From: a virus
Virus record (IMG/VR): IMGVR_UViG_3300042287_000220
Span: 1-31,757 of that record
Length of the DNA stretch: 31,757 nt
Strand: one strand, 5' to 3'
In this document: piece by piece, positions 1-6,362 of the stretch
How positions within the stretch are numbered: the first letter of the stretch is position 1
Layout: each line of letters begins with the position of its first letter
Program-made: the position numbers and the translations under genes
The notes under the pieces: generated by a model
Seen by the model: only the letters and a program-made list of their open reading frames with translations
Told to the model about the DNA's origin: nothing
The model's database searches: none

Positions 1-255
1 AATACTGACTAGCAAGAGGTAGTTAGCCAACATGCCAAACGATTTCCTAGTATAAGCAGCCCAAGCATACATGGCACAACCAGAAATCCATATAGGATAA
101 AGAGCCAGTAAAGGCGGAGTGGGGACAGTGACTGCCATAGTGATCGCACAGCCAATACTAATAGCCCAAGCAAGCAGCTCAACACCAAAGCGAAACTTAT
201 TAGACTTCCAATCATCATGTATCCAATCGAATGTAGGTTTTAATAAATCATTCAT
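1..255 (-). CDS. small multi-pass membrane protein, 3' end outside the window
   Basis: I read an open frame of 85 codons from the ATG at 253-255 to the left edge without a stop, so the C-terminus is missing. The product begins MNDLLKPTFDWIHDDW, then has two hydrophobic stretches (about residues 26-44 and 49-68) and a third starting near residue 77, so it should be an integral inner-membrane protein. I recall similar short membrane proteins in T4-like phages of aquatic bacteria, but no function is known to me. A shorter minus-strand frame at 9-218 overlaps it and looks like a shadow. There is no ribosome-binding site. Instead a perfect promoter -10 box ends six bases before the ATG, so the mRNA would be leaderless. 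It follows the radical SAM gene but has its own promoter. Confidence 0.72.
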   Translation of the reverse strand, partial: MNDLLKPTFDWIHDDWKSNKFRFGVELLAWAISIGCAITMAVTVPTPPLLALYPIWISGCAMYAWAAYTRKSFGMLANYLLLVSI

Positions 256-261
256 GCATTA

Positions 262-290
262 ATTATACTATTATTGTTTGACATTGTCAA
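262..290 (-). promoter_or_regulatory. consensus sigma70 promoter, predicted leaderless start
   Basis: On the minus strand TTGACA (285-290) and TATAAT (262-267) are separated by exactly 17 bases, a perfect match to the bacterial housekeeping promoter and so likely an early phage promoter. Seven bases downstream of the -10 box is the A of the ATG at 255, so transcription would begin at or within a base of the start codon. It lies just after the stop codon of the radical SAM gene. Confidence 0.85.
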
Positions 291-299
291 ATTTTAATA

Positions 300-1403
300 T
301 CATTTTATCAATCTAGATAGTTCTGGAAACACTTCGGCCCAGTTTAATCTACGTCTATAGTCTATGGCATCGAGTGCGTCAATCCAGTTGAAGTTGTCAC
401 CATTTGTACTCGTTTGAATAAACCGTCTAAGACGTTCAAACTGAGGACCCATGGGTATAATTTCTAGCATGGCCGCTTTAACATCGGCAGATACTGTGTC
501 AAATGATAACTTCCCTATTGTTAGTTCTGGAGCTAGTATATAGGTAGTATTATCCTGTCTAAGCCCATTGAACCAATCAACTAGCTTAGAAAACTCTAGG
601 GCATTATGTACGCCGAGATTAGGGGCTATATTAATTACTAGCTGTTTATCAAATAGTTTGCCAAAGCTAGCTACATTGTTGGCTACTTCAGTCCAGTTTA
701 ATGGATAGCGTATGTATTCAAACTGTGGGCCTACAGCTTCTACACTACATATCAACATTATGCTCCTACATTCGTTCCAAAGAGCTACATCTTCCTTAGT
801 AGGCATGATGCTACAATTGGTGTTGACCACCAGACTCAACTTATCTAACGAGCCCTGCTGCTCTTTAACTTTGGTTAGTATCTTGTTAATATCTGTGCTT
901 AGGAACGGCTCCCCCCCGTTGAAGTAAATCTGTGTTAACTTGCTAAAGTCCACGTTAAATTCCGGATCAGATTTACGTATTTGATTAAAACTGCGAAAGC
1001 CAACGCCTACAGTATTAAACTTTTCGTCCTCTGCGGCCCAAGCACTGCTCCAATTACTTCCACAGGTAATACATTTGGCATTGCATAACGGAGCAACATT
1101 ATAATGCATTGTTAATAACTCAACTTCATATGGATCTTCTGCCGGGTTAGCGATTCTTCTTTCTCTACTACTAGGCACACCTGCATCTTCTTTGCGCCAA
1201 CAGAAGTTGCAGCTACTAGGTCTATTGCCTTTATTAAACTCTTCACGTTGGTTGGTTAGATATACATCTTTATGAAAATCAATTACAGATATTGCTGGCC
1301 CTGTTTGGTTAACACAACAGGCGCTTATTTTAGCTTGATTATCAGGTTCGGCAGAAACATACAGTCCCTTATAAATTGCCGCACAATAGTTAGATTGAGT
1401 CAA
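300..1403 (-). CDS. radical SAM protein (twitch-type, phage family)
   Basis: This 367-residue protein has the radical SAM cluster motif C107-x3-C111-x2-C114, which binds a 4Fe-4S cluster and cleaves S-adenosylmethionine to a radical. Extra cysteines at 29-30 and 65/68 could hold part of an auxiliary cluster, as in SPASM/twitch proteins. A Gly-Gly-Glu-Pro stretch after the first strands fits the SAM-binding GGE motif. Proteins of this kind are frequent in T4-like phages of aquatic bacteria, but their substrate is unknown. The start appears to be TTG at 1403, because a stop codon lies a few codons upstream and no ATG is available nearby; no clear ribosome-binding site is visible. It is the last gene of a unit with the DUF3445, speD and dsbA-like genes. 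The family call is secure, the reaction is not. Confidence 0.85.
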   Translation of the reverse strand: MTQSNYCAAIYKGLYVSAEPDNQAKISACCVNQTGPAISVIDFHKDVYLTNQREEFNKGNRPSSCNFCWRKEDAGVPSSRERRIANPAEDPYEVELLTMHYNVAPLCNAKCITCGSNWSSAWAAEDEKFNTVGVGFRSFNQIRKSDPEFNVDFSKLTQIYFNGGEPFLSTDINKILTKVKEQQGSLDKLSLVVNTNCSIMPTKEDVALWNECRSIMLICSVEAVGPQFEYIRYPLNWTEVANNVASFGKLFDKQLVINIAPNLGVHNALEFSKLVDWFNGLRQDNTTYILAPELTIGKLSFDTVSADVKAAMLEIIPMGPQFERLRRFIQTSTNGDNFNWIDALDAIDYRRRLNWAEVFPELSRLIK

Positions 1404-1417
1404 GATATGCTGAATAA

Positions 1418-2146
1418 TTAATTATTCTTTTTATTAGCTAACAAGTTTAACAGATTTTTAATTTTTGTCAAGTTTTTGTATTCCAATATATTGTCAGTCA
1501 TGCTATTAACGCTGTCTAATATTCGCTTATGGTACACGGATTTTAGAGGAACAACATCCATCTTAACAAAGAACAAACTGGTTTCGGAATCTATTTTGGC
1601 AGTGGTTTGTGTTTCAGATCTAAAATATAAATCTTCCAGGCCAACGGGGTCAATTTCTTTTTTGTTGTTAGGATGATTACTTAAATCAGGATTGGTAGTT
1701 ATAGTCCAAACCCACCTGCGAAAACTCGCTTGTTCACACATTACTCTACTGATACCAGGACTGGCTTTTACCAACAGTTCACTATCTGCTACCGGTCGAT
1801 GAATATCTTCTAAAGTCATACCCAATCGTTGTGATGGGATAAAGCCGCTGGGAAAGCAAAAACAAATAGCTGTTAGTTTGCCTTGATGCATGACAGCAAC
1901 ATCTTCCTCCAGTCGTAGTGCTAGATCTTGGATTTGATTAGAGTATACACCGCAATATCTTGCAGCACGTTCTACGGTAGCTTCTGATCCTGCTATCTGA
2001 CCAAATAAATCTGTGTTATACTTTGCTAATTCTTCTTTTTTCTTTTGTATTATGTCTAGATCAGGAGAAGAAATAAAAACAGGTCCGGTATTACGAATCA
2101 TATTAGGACCTGTGGTATACGGTGTTTTTACAAAATCAATCTGCAT
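1418..2146 (-). CDS. DUF3445 protein, heme-dependent oxidative N-demethylase family
   Basis: The 242-residue product matches what I know of DUF3445 (PF11927). It has the block with FCFPSGFIPSQRLGM and then IHRPV (residues 97-119), a following Arg/Trp-rich strand (143-150), and the late block beginning LYFRSETQT (173-181) with a hydrophobic strand ending near residue 201. In the family these correspond to the P-x-x-W-x-P, IH-x-PV and R-x-ERQT-x-RLP blocks. Characterised members are alpha subunits of heme-dependent oxidative N-demethylases. This copy is shorter than usual bacterial members (roughly 300 residues), and the ERQT Arg is replaced (SETQ), so activity is uncertain. The ATG at 2146 lies 11 bases inside speD, indicating translational coupling. 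It is an unusual cargo gene for a phage. Confidence 0.7.
   Translation of the reverse strand: MQIDFVKTPYTTGPNMIRNTGPVFISSPDLDIIQKKKEELAKYNTDLFGQIAGSEATVERAARYCGVYSNQIQDLALRLEEDVAVMHQGKLTAICFCFPSGFIPSQRLGMTLEDIHRPVADSELLVKASPGISRVMCEQASFRRWVWTITTNPDLSNHPNNKKEIDPVGLEDLYFRSETQTTAKIDSETSLFFVKMDVVPLKSVYHKRILDSVNSMTDNILEYKNLTKIKNLLNLLANKKNN
1444..1471 (-). promoter_or_regulatory. possible weak promoter before the radical SAM gene
   Basis: A perfect TTGACA (1466-1471) is followed after 16 bases by TAAACT (1444-1449), a four-of-six match to a -10 box. It lies inside the end of the DUF3445 gene and would give a transcript starting near 1437, about 35 bases before the TTG start of the radical SAM gene. 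The -10 match is poor, so this is tentative. Confidence 0.3.
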
Positions 2147-2495
2147 GCCTAGTCAAAAAGTTAACCCGCATTTTCTTAGGATGAAAATATTCATTGACTA
2201 CCTGTTTTGCAACTTCAAGATCAAATTCTTTACAACTGAAAATATCAAAGTAGGCTGTGCCATCTAATTCCATAAAATGACCACTGATGTTACTAGTAGT
2301 AATTAATTGCATGAGACTATATCCCTGTTTGGGATCGCCTGGTAGAAGATATTCGATGATAGGTTCTCCGTGTGCAGTCATATCGATACGTGCCACTAAC
2401 TCTTTTACGAACTTGTATATGTTATCACGATCTTTTACGGCAGCTATGTCACAGCCGCTGCAATCTAATAATAAATGATATCCCCAGTAGCTCAT
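2136..2495 (-). CDS. speD: SpeD-like pyruvoyl-dependent decarboxylase (S-adenosylmethionine decarboxylase family)
   Basis: The 119-residue protein has the size and landmarks of short bacterial SpeD. Ser68 is in the position that becomes the pyruvoyl group, followed by His73 and Cys88. The spacings (5 and 15 residues) equal those of Ser63, His68 and Cys83 in the Thermotoga enzyme. The residue before the cleavage point is Thr67, where the classical family has Glu. I recall the same TSN form in phage homologues. SpeD makes the aminopropyl donor for spermidine, and T4-like cyanophages are known to carry it. Because some SpeD relatives are thought to use arginine or ornithine, the substrate is not settled. 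Its ATG shares one base with the stop of the dsbA-like gene (TAATG). Confidence 0.85.
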   Translation of the reverse strand: MSYWGYHLLLDCSGCDIAAVKDRDNIYKFVKELVARIDMTAHGEPIIEYLLPGDPKQGYSLMQLITTSNISGHFMELDGTAYFDIFSCKEFDLEVAKQVVNEYFHPKKMRVNFLTRHAD

Positions 2496-2755
2496 TATTC
2501 AGGCAACCTTTTAGTGACACCCAGAATCATTTCAATCTCGTTCCATTCTTGTTCGTGGTCTTTCCAATTATCTTTGTGTGCTATGCGTATGGCCTTGTTG
2601 ATGATTGAGGGTTTGATCTGTAGTTCTTCTGCGACAGCTTTAACAGTTTCTTTGAGACCTTCTTGCAGATCTTCAAGCTCACGTAGTACATTTGAGCCTT
2701 CAGTGATTAATCTTTCTAGTTTGGCTTTTTCTTCGGGACCGTACATTTTTGTCAT
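2495..2755 (-). CDS. DsbA-like small DNA-binding protein
   Basis: This 86-residue protein is highly charged and helical. A central helix (about residues 20-48) is followed by an H-K-D-N segment (60-63) and an acidic tail region. T4 DsbA, an 89-residue double-stranded DNA-binding protein affecting late transcription, has a similar size and a comparable HKDN element near its C-terminus, so I assign it to that family with moderate confidence. A GGAG ribosome-binding site lies ten bases before the ATG. It is the first gene after the promoter at 2782-2810 and is coupled to speD by TAATG. Confidence 0.6.
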   Translation of the reverse strand: MTKMYGPEEKAKLERLITEGSNVLRELEDLQEGLKETVKAVAEELQIKPSIINKAIRIAHKDNWKDHEQEWNEIEMILGVTKRLPE

Positions 2756-2781
2756 GTATATTGACTCCAGTTTATGTATTA

Positions 2782-2810
2782 ATTATACAGGAATAAAAAA
2801 AGCCAGTCAA
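2782..2810 (-). promoter_or_regulatory. sigma70-type promoter overlapping a terminator
   Basis: TTGACT (2805-2810) and TATAAT (2782-2787) on the minus strand are separated by 17 bases. The -35 box lies inside the distal arm of the terminator hairpin at 2801-2823 and the spacer contains the terminator T-tract. The expected start near 2775 gives a 20-base leader with a GGAG site for the dsbA-like gene. Confidence 0.75.
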
Positions 2811-2823
2811 TGAATGACTGGCT
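2793..2823 (-). terminator. Rho-independent terminator
   Basis: A perfect 9-bp inverted repeat (2801-2809 with 2815-2823, 5-base loop) is followed on the minus strand by a run of seven T within TTTTTTTAT. It lies just after the stop of the 2845-3717 gene and ends the nine-gene unit that starts near 9000. Confidence 0.9.
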
Positions 2824-2844
2824 TAGGTTTACCAAACGGTTGAA

Positions 2845-3717
2845 TTATTTTTGAGCTTCACTGAGCACGTCGTACATTTCAAATACACCGCCGTTGCGCT
2901 CATAGATTAGACCAGCATAAAGTTCTGCTTTCATGCCTTCGCCCAGTTTGCTGGCAGCTACACGAGTAGCCCAGTTGAACAATGACTTGTCTAGAGGATC
3001 GATCTGTTGTTGTCCGCCGCTTTCTTGAACCAGTTGTACCATCTGCTTGAAACTTAGTTTTTGTTCTATTGATTCTTTCACCGGACGCTTTTTGCCTGTT
3101 GGCATCATCTTTGATTCATTCTTTTTGCCGAAGTATTTTGCTTGAGCAGCACTCATACCTTTCTTAGCGCCGTCTTTTTTATCTTCGCCTTTCTCTCCAG
3201 CAGCTTTCTTCATTGGTTCTTTCTTGTCACCATCTTTGTCGATGTCTAGAAAGTCTGGCTTAGATCCTTCAGCCATCTTTTCTTTCTTGGCCATCTTCTT
3301 TTTCTTATCTGTTTCTTCTTTCTTGGCCTCAACCATCTTCATGAATTTGCTTTTGAATTCGGGTTCTACACTTTCTTTCTTAGCTTTCTTTTTGGACTTA
3401 GGAGCATCTTCATCATCATCTTCAGGTTCTGCCTTGCTGCCACCATAGTTCTTGCCAGCATGGTGTTTGACGCCTGTAGCAGTCTTTTCTATTGTGCCAC
3501 CTGTAGAACTAGGTTTTTTATCGCCAGTTTTCATTTCTTCTTTGACATCTTCTTCTTTCTTTTTCTTGGCTTCAGCTACATAGGTGCTTTGTCCTGCTAG
3601 CACACGCAGAGCAGCATCTTCGTTGAGCTGCACAGCTTTGTCTAGTACGGGAGCAGCTACCGTGGAGATCTGATCATCCATTGAGCTGATTTTAGTGATA
3701 AGTGATTTAAAGTCCAT
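2845..3717 (-). CDS. Lys/Glu-rich protein, probable prohead core or internal head protein
   Basis: The 290-residue product is dominated by Lys, Glu and Asp between residues about 50 and 215, which suggests an extended, disordered chain. It is flanked by ordered ends: an N-terminal helix starting MDFKSLITKISS and a C-terminal helical part (about 220-290). Several sites fit (I/L/V/M)-x-E-(A/S): VAEA near residue 48, MVEA near 130, VQES near 232 and LSEA at the C-terminus. The charge pattern resembles T4 prohead scaffold or internal proteins, but I do not recognise a named family. An AAGGA ribosome-binding site precedes the ATG, and a late promoter-like octamer lies 33 bases upstream. A scaffold, a DNA-condensing internal protein, or both would fit. 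Confidence 0.6.
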   Translation of the reverse strand: MDFKSLITKISSMDDQISTVAAPVLDKAVQLNEDAALRVLAGQSTYVAEAKKKKEEDVKEEMKTGDKKPSSTGGTIEKTATGVKHHAGKNYGGSKAEPEDDDEDAPKSKKKAKKESVEPEFKSKFMKMVEAKKEETDKKKKMAKKEKMAEGSKPDFLDIDKDGDKKEPMKKAAGEKGEDKKDGAKKGMSAAQAKYFGKKNESKMMPTGKKRPVKESIEQKLSFKQMVQLVQESGGQQQIDPLDKSLFNWATRVAASKLGEGMKAELYAGLIYERNGGVFEMYDVLSEAQK

Positions 3718-3749
3718 AATCGATTCCTTGTTCCTAACAGTTGGTAATG

Positions 3750-3757
3750 TATTTATC
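3750..3757 (-). promoter_or_regulatory. T4-type late promoter, GATAAATA
   Basis: GATAAATA differs from the T4 late consensus TATAAATA by one base. It is placed 33 bases before the ATG of the Lys/Glu-rich gene and overlaps the stop codon region of the upstream gene, so it could boost the last gene of the late unit. Confidence 0.6.
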
Positions 3758-4013
3758 TTTTTACTGCAGAGCCAGCACCAAACAAACTAGTGCTTTGATC
3801 TAGGGCATTTTTGGCCGTGCCGTCCTTGTTTTTAGGCTGGTGAACCTTGGGTTGTGGGGGTGATTTAGTACCTCCAGGGCCCCCCGGCTTGCCTAAATAG
3901 CTGGTCTTTCCTCGAGCTTTTCCTGGGCTAATATGCGGATTTACCACAGTACCTATGCTAGCAGCTGAAGTAGCACCGGCAGTAGCTGATTCTATGATTT
4001 CTTGTATTTTCAT
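3753..4013 (-). CDS. small basic Gly/Pro-rich protein with capsid-targeting-like N-terminus
   Basis: The 86-residue product starts MKIQEIIESATAG, which resembles the T4 internal-protein leader MKTYQEFIAEA in length, spacing and the Glu positions. IIES is an exact match to the T4 prohead protease rule (I/L)-x-E-(A/G/S). Removal of nine residues would leave a small, basic, Gly/Pro/Lys-rich polypeptide without obvious fold (residues 25-70), ending in a short hydrophobic element and VKR. It lies between the metallopeptidase-like gene and the Lys/Glu-rich gene. No ribosome-binding site is clear, so translation may be coupled to the upstream stop four bases away. The role as a packaged internal protein is inference. 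Confidence 0.6.
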   Translation of the reverse strand: MKIQEIIESATAGATSAASIGTVVNPHISPGKARGKTSYLGKPGGPGGTKSPPQPKVHQPKNKDGTAKNALDQSTSLFGAGSAVKR

Positions 4014-4017
4014 AGTA

Positions 4018-5061
4018 TTATTTATTTTTTTTGGCTCTACCGGCTTTCATGTTAGCTAGCCAGTGTGCCATACGTGCTTTTTCACCTGATGAATTTTTAG
4101 CTGTTTTTCTTAGGCTGCTAACGCTGGCTTTGGTATTAACACCACTGCGTTTGGCAAGACCTTTGCGTCCTGGCTTCTTTCCATCTGCGAAATTTTCGTT
4201 GGCTTGCCGGCTCTGTGGCATGTGATCTTTGCCGTAACTGATACGACTGCCTGTGATAGTTTCTATAGCAACGTGCAGTGCTGTTCCGGATAGATGTTTA
4301 CGCAGCCATTTCTCCGCTAGATTGTTGATGATCTTTTCATTGGCATGCACACGGCCGCTACCTTTGGTACGATCATGTACATAAGCGTGGCATGCTTCGT
4401 GTGCTGCAATGGCAACATCTTTAGCGGCCTTACTTTCTAAATTTGGAATATTGATACTGCCACCGGGCCCCGAATCTTCAGTGTCTGTAAACATAGGAGA
4501 AGCACTGCTCTGATATACATAGTACATACCTGGCTCGATTTCTTCTTCATCGTCCGTTACACGATTTTTGCCTAATATACTTTGGATAGTCTCGTATGCA
4601 GTCCACAGTGTAGGAGCAGGTGCACCACCCACTCTTGTAGTTGGCAACATGGGTTTATCTTCGGAATCAAAATCGCCATAACGCTGACGCAACTCGTCGT
4701 CACTGGCTTCAGCTTCTTTAACATCGTCGAACTCTTGCCCCTGAAGTTTTACCCCTACTATATCCTGTACCAGTTTCCATGCCAATCCCTTCTTACCTCG
4801 TTCTAGCAGTTGTTTGAACAGAGTTTTTTGTTCTTCATCAGCCATGCTGAAGAACTTGGCCAACTCCATCATGCCTATGTTACCGGGATAAGATGCTTCG
4901 TGCTTAATGCTTTCTCCGCCACCACCGTCACCACCTGATGACCCACCGTCTCCGCTGTAGCCGGTATAGTAGCCATAGCCCCCATAGGGACCTGGACCGT
5001 ATGCAGCCCAACGTGGTCTGCGCTTACGTTTTCTTTCAACAACAAATTCATGAGATTTCAT
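4018..5061 (-). CDS. putative HEXXH zinc metallopeptidase with capsid-targeting-like N-terminus
   Basis: The 347-residue protein begins MKSHEFVVERKRKRR, a short Glu-containing leader followed by a very basic patch. A Gly/Tyr-rich linker follows (about 20-50), then a helical acidic region (60-130). At 221-225 is HEACH, a match to the HEXXH zinc site, preceded by a hydrophobic helix as in true metallopeptidases. Glu242, 17 residues on in a predicted helix, is a plausible third ligand. The C-terminus (about 290-347) is strongly basic. There is no signal peptide. Its ATG overlaps the stop of the 23-residue gene (ATGA), and no ribosome-binding site is visible, so it depends on coupling. Peptidase activity is inferred from the motif alone; packaging is inferred from the leader and operon. 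Confidence 0.6.
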   Translation of the reverse strand: MKSHEFVVERKRKRRPRWAAYGPGPYGGYGYYTGYSGDGGSSGGDGGGGESIKHEASYPGNIGMMELAKFFSMADEEQKTLFKQLLERGKKGLAWKLVQDIVGVKLQGQEFDDVKEAEASDDELRQRYGDFDSEDKPMLPTTRVGGAPAPTLWTAYETIQSILGKNRVTDDEEEIEPGMYYVYQSSASPMFTDTEDSGPGGSINIPNLESKAAKDVAIAAHEACHAYVHDRTKGSGRVHANEKIINNLAEKWLRKHLSGTALHVAIETITGSRISYGKDHMPQSRQANENFADGKKPGRKGLAKRSGVNTKASVSSLRKTAKNSSGEKARMAHWLANMKAGRAKKNK

Positions 5062-5129
5062 ACAGGTGAATAAGGATTGCGTGGACGATCTGTACCGTCA
5101 TCTTCTGGGTATACTGGATAGGGGTTCAT
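5058..5129 (-). CDS. 23-residue Pro/Tyr-rich peptide gene linking two genes
   Basis: An ATG at 5127-5129 opens a 23-codon frame (MNPYPVYPEDDGTDRPRNPY, then SPV) ending in TGA at 5058. Its start overlaps the stop of the preceding gene (ATGA) and its stop overlaps the start of the metallopeptidase-like gene (ATGA). AGGAG lies 10-11 bases before its ATG, whereas the next gene has no such site. The peptide has six prolines and three tyrosines. It may be a real small protein or mainly a translational relay; either way the double overlap suggests that it is translated. Confidence 0.55.
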   Translation of the reverse strand: MNPYPVYPEDDGTDRPRNPYSPV

Positions 5130-5332
5130 ACAGGACGTTCTCCTGTGAGATACGGTAAACTGAACCATAATTGGAACCATTCTGGGGTACCTGGCTTTAT
5201 GTTGTGTTTTTTCATAAGCTCACCTTTTTCATTGCCAGTAATTGAGATATTGCTCCCTTCGTAAGGTTGATAACCTTTGAATTCTGTAATACCAGCTAAC
5301 TTTTTGAGTTCGTTAATCTGCAGATCCGGCAT
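5126..5332 (-). CDS. small conserved phage protein of unknown function
   Basis: The 68-residue product starts MPDLQINELKKLAGITEFKG and ends with an aromatic segment (EWFQLWFSLPYLTGE, residues 51-65). I recall the same LWFSLPYLTG element in hypothetical proteins of aquatic T4-like phages, without a function. The N-terminal NELKKLAGI helix resembles leaders seen at the start of other proteins in this unit. The ATG lies 20 bases inside the preceding gene and its stop overlaps the 23-residue gene, so it is tightly coupled. The location argues for a virion or assembly role. Confidence 0.6.
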   Translation of the reverse strand: MPDLQINELKKLAGITEFKGYQPYEGSNISITGNEKGELMKKHNIKPGTPEWFQLWFSLPYLTGERPV

Positions 5333-6362
5333 AATATTTTCCGTCTTTTCCTAGAGTTACGGTAACTGCGCTTAACCCTCTAACACCAACTAGTGTTGCT
5401 GGTACTTTAATTTCTTTTCCGCCCTTTGGAGCTGCCTCAGTTCTTCCAGCAAATTTATAAGTTTCGCCTTCGTATTCTATAGTATATGCTGCTGGCCACT
5501 GTGCTCCTGAGGTATATCTACTGCTTAAAGGAACTGCATCTTGTTTTGGTATATCGGATTGAGACACCTGAGTTGCGATTGGTTTACCAGTTAACCGGTT
5601 AATACTAGGATCTCCATCACCCGACACTCTAGCCGCAGCATTCCCTGCGCCTAAAGCCATAGCGCCTGCTAAACCTGCTGCCGCTAATTTTTCTTTCCAA
5701 CCCTCATCTATACTTTCAGTGGCTTTCTCACCAGTTTTATAAACTTCCCACTTCTTACCAGTCTGTTCTGATTTTCTGCGAGCCATGTCTTTGAGTCTAT
5801 AGTATTCGCGTTCTTCTTCCGGACTGTCGGCATAGGCACCATATGGTCCAGGAAACACTTTCCATTTCTTACCATTGATATAGATAGCGAAATTATTACC
5901 AGGCTCTGTGTTGCCTTCATCCCAATCTTCTGGATCGCGAATTCTTTCTGTAGTTTTTCTCATACTTGGTGATACAGCAATAATAGAATCAGGATCGACT
6001 CTAGGTTCAACCGTTAAAAACTTCCAACCCGGATCAACTACGATTTCAATATCGCCTCCGCTGTTAGGGAACGGTTTATTATTTGCGTTCTTAATTTTAA
6101 CCGCATCTTCGTCAAAGTCAACAGCAGTGACTATAGAAGGAAACTTTTCTCCTCTGCCCGTAGTATAGACTACTCGTTGGCCTACACGGAAATCATTGCC
6201 GGTTGCCTCCGCCACACCTTGATCATAGGGCTTCTTATGCTTAACATCGCCCTGTTTCTCAGCTCGCTTCTTGTCTTTGTGGACCCCAGCACCAGCAGTC
6301 TTAGAATTCTTAGCCACAAAGTTACGTGGTTTTGATGCGGGTATAAAATCTTTTGCTCTCAT
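5313..6362 (-). CDS. modular late protein with capsid-targeting-like N-terminus and protease-site linkers
   Basis: The 349-residue protein begins MRAKDFIPASKPRNFVAKN. It continues with a very basic Lys-rich stretch (about 15-48), then a linker containing VAEA (about 51-54). A beta-rich part with RVGQRVVYTTGRGEKF (about 59-74) looks like a small SH3- or KOW-like barrel. A charged domain carries KKWKVFPGPYGAYAD (about 165-179). Next comes IDEG and an Ala/Gly-rich hydrophobic helix (about 218-247), then a C-terminal beta-rich domain with TIEYEGETYKFAGRTEAAPKG. IDEG is an exact (I/L)-x-E-G site and VAEA a near one, so maturation cleavage between modules is plausible. No enzyme motif was found. 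It overlaps its upstream neighbour by ATGA. Function is unknown; an internal head or ejected protein is my inference. Confidence 0.6.
   Translation of the reverse strand: MRAKDFIPASKPRNFVAKNSKTAGAGVHKDKKRAEKQGDVKHKKPYDQGVAEATGNDFRVGQRVVYTTGRGEKFPSIVTAVDFDEDAVKIKNANNKPFPNSGGDIEIVVDPGWKFLTVEPRVDPDSIIAVSPSMRKTTERIRDPEDWDEGNTEPGNNFAIYINGKKWKVFPGPYGAYADSPEEEREYYRLKDMARRKSEQTGKKWEVYKTGEKATESIDEGWKEKLAAAGLAGAMALGAGNAAARVSGDGDPSINRLTGKPIATQVSQSDIPKQDAVPLSSRYTSGAQWPAAYTIEYEGETYKFAGRTEAAPKGGKEIKVPATLVGVRGLSAVTVTLGKDGKYYAGSAD

Noticed and set aside
9-218. 69-codon minus-strand frame encoding a hydrophobic peptide
   Set aside because: It overlaps a longer frame (1-255) with better composition, a consensus promoter at its start and recognisable phage membrane-protein features; the shorter one is a shadow.
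4019-4026. AATAAATA, a late-promoter-like octamer before the 86-residue gene
   Set aside because: It ends six bases before the ATG and overlaps a stop codon, so a transcript starting from it would leave no room for a ribosome-binding site; likely AT-rich chance.
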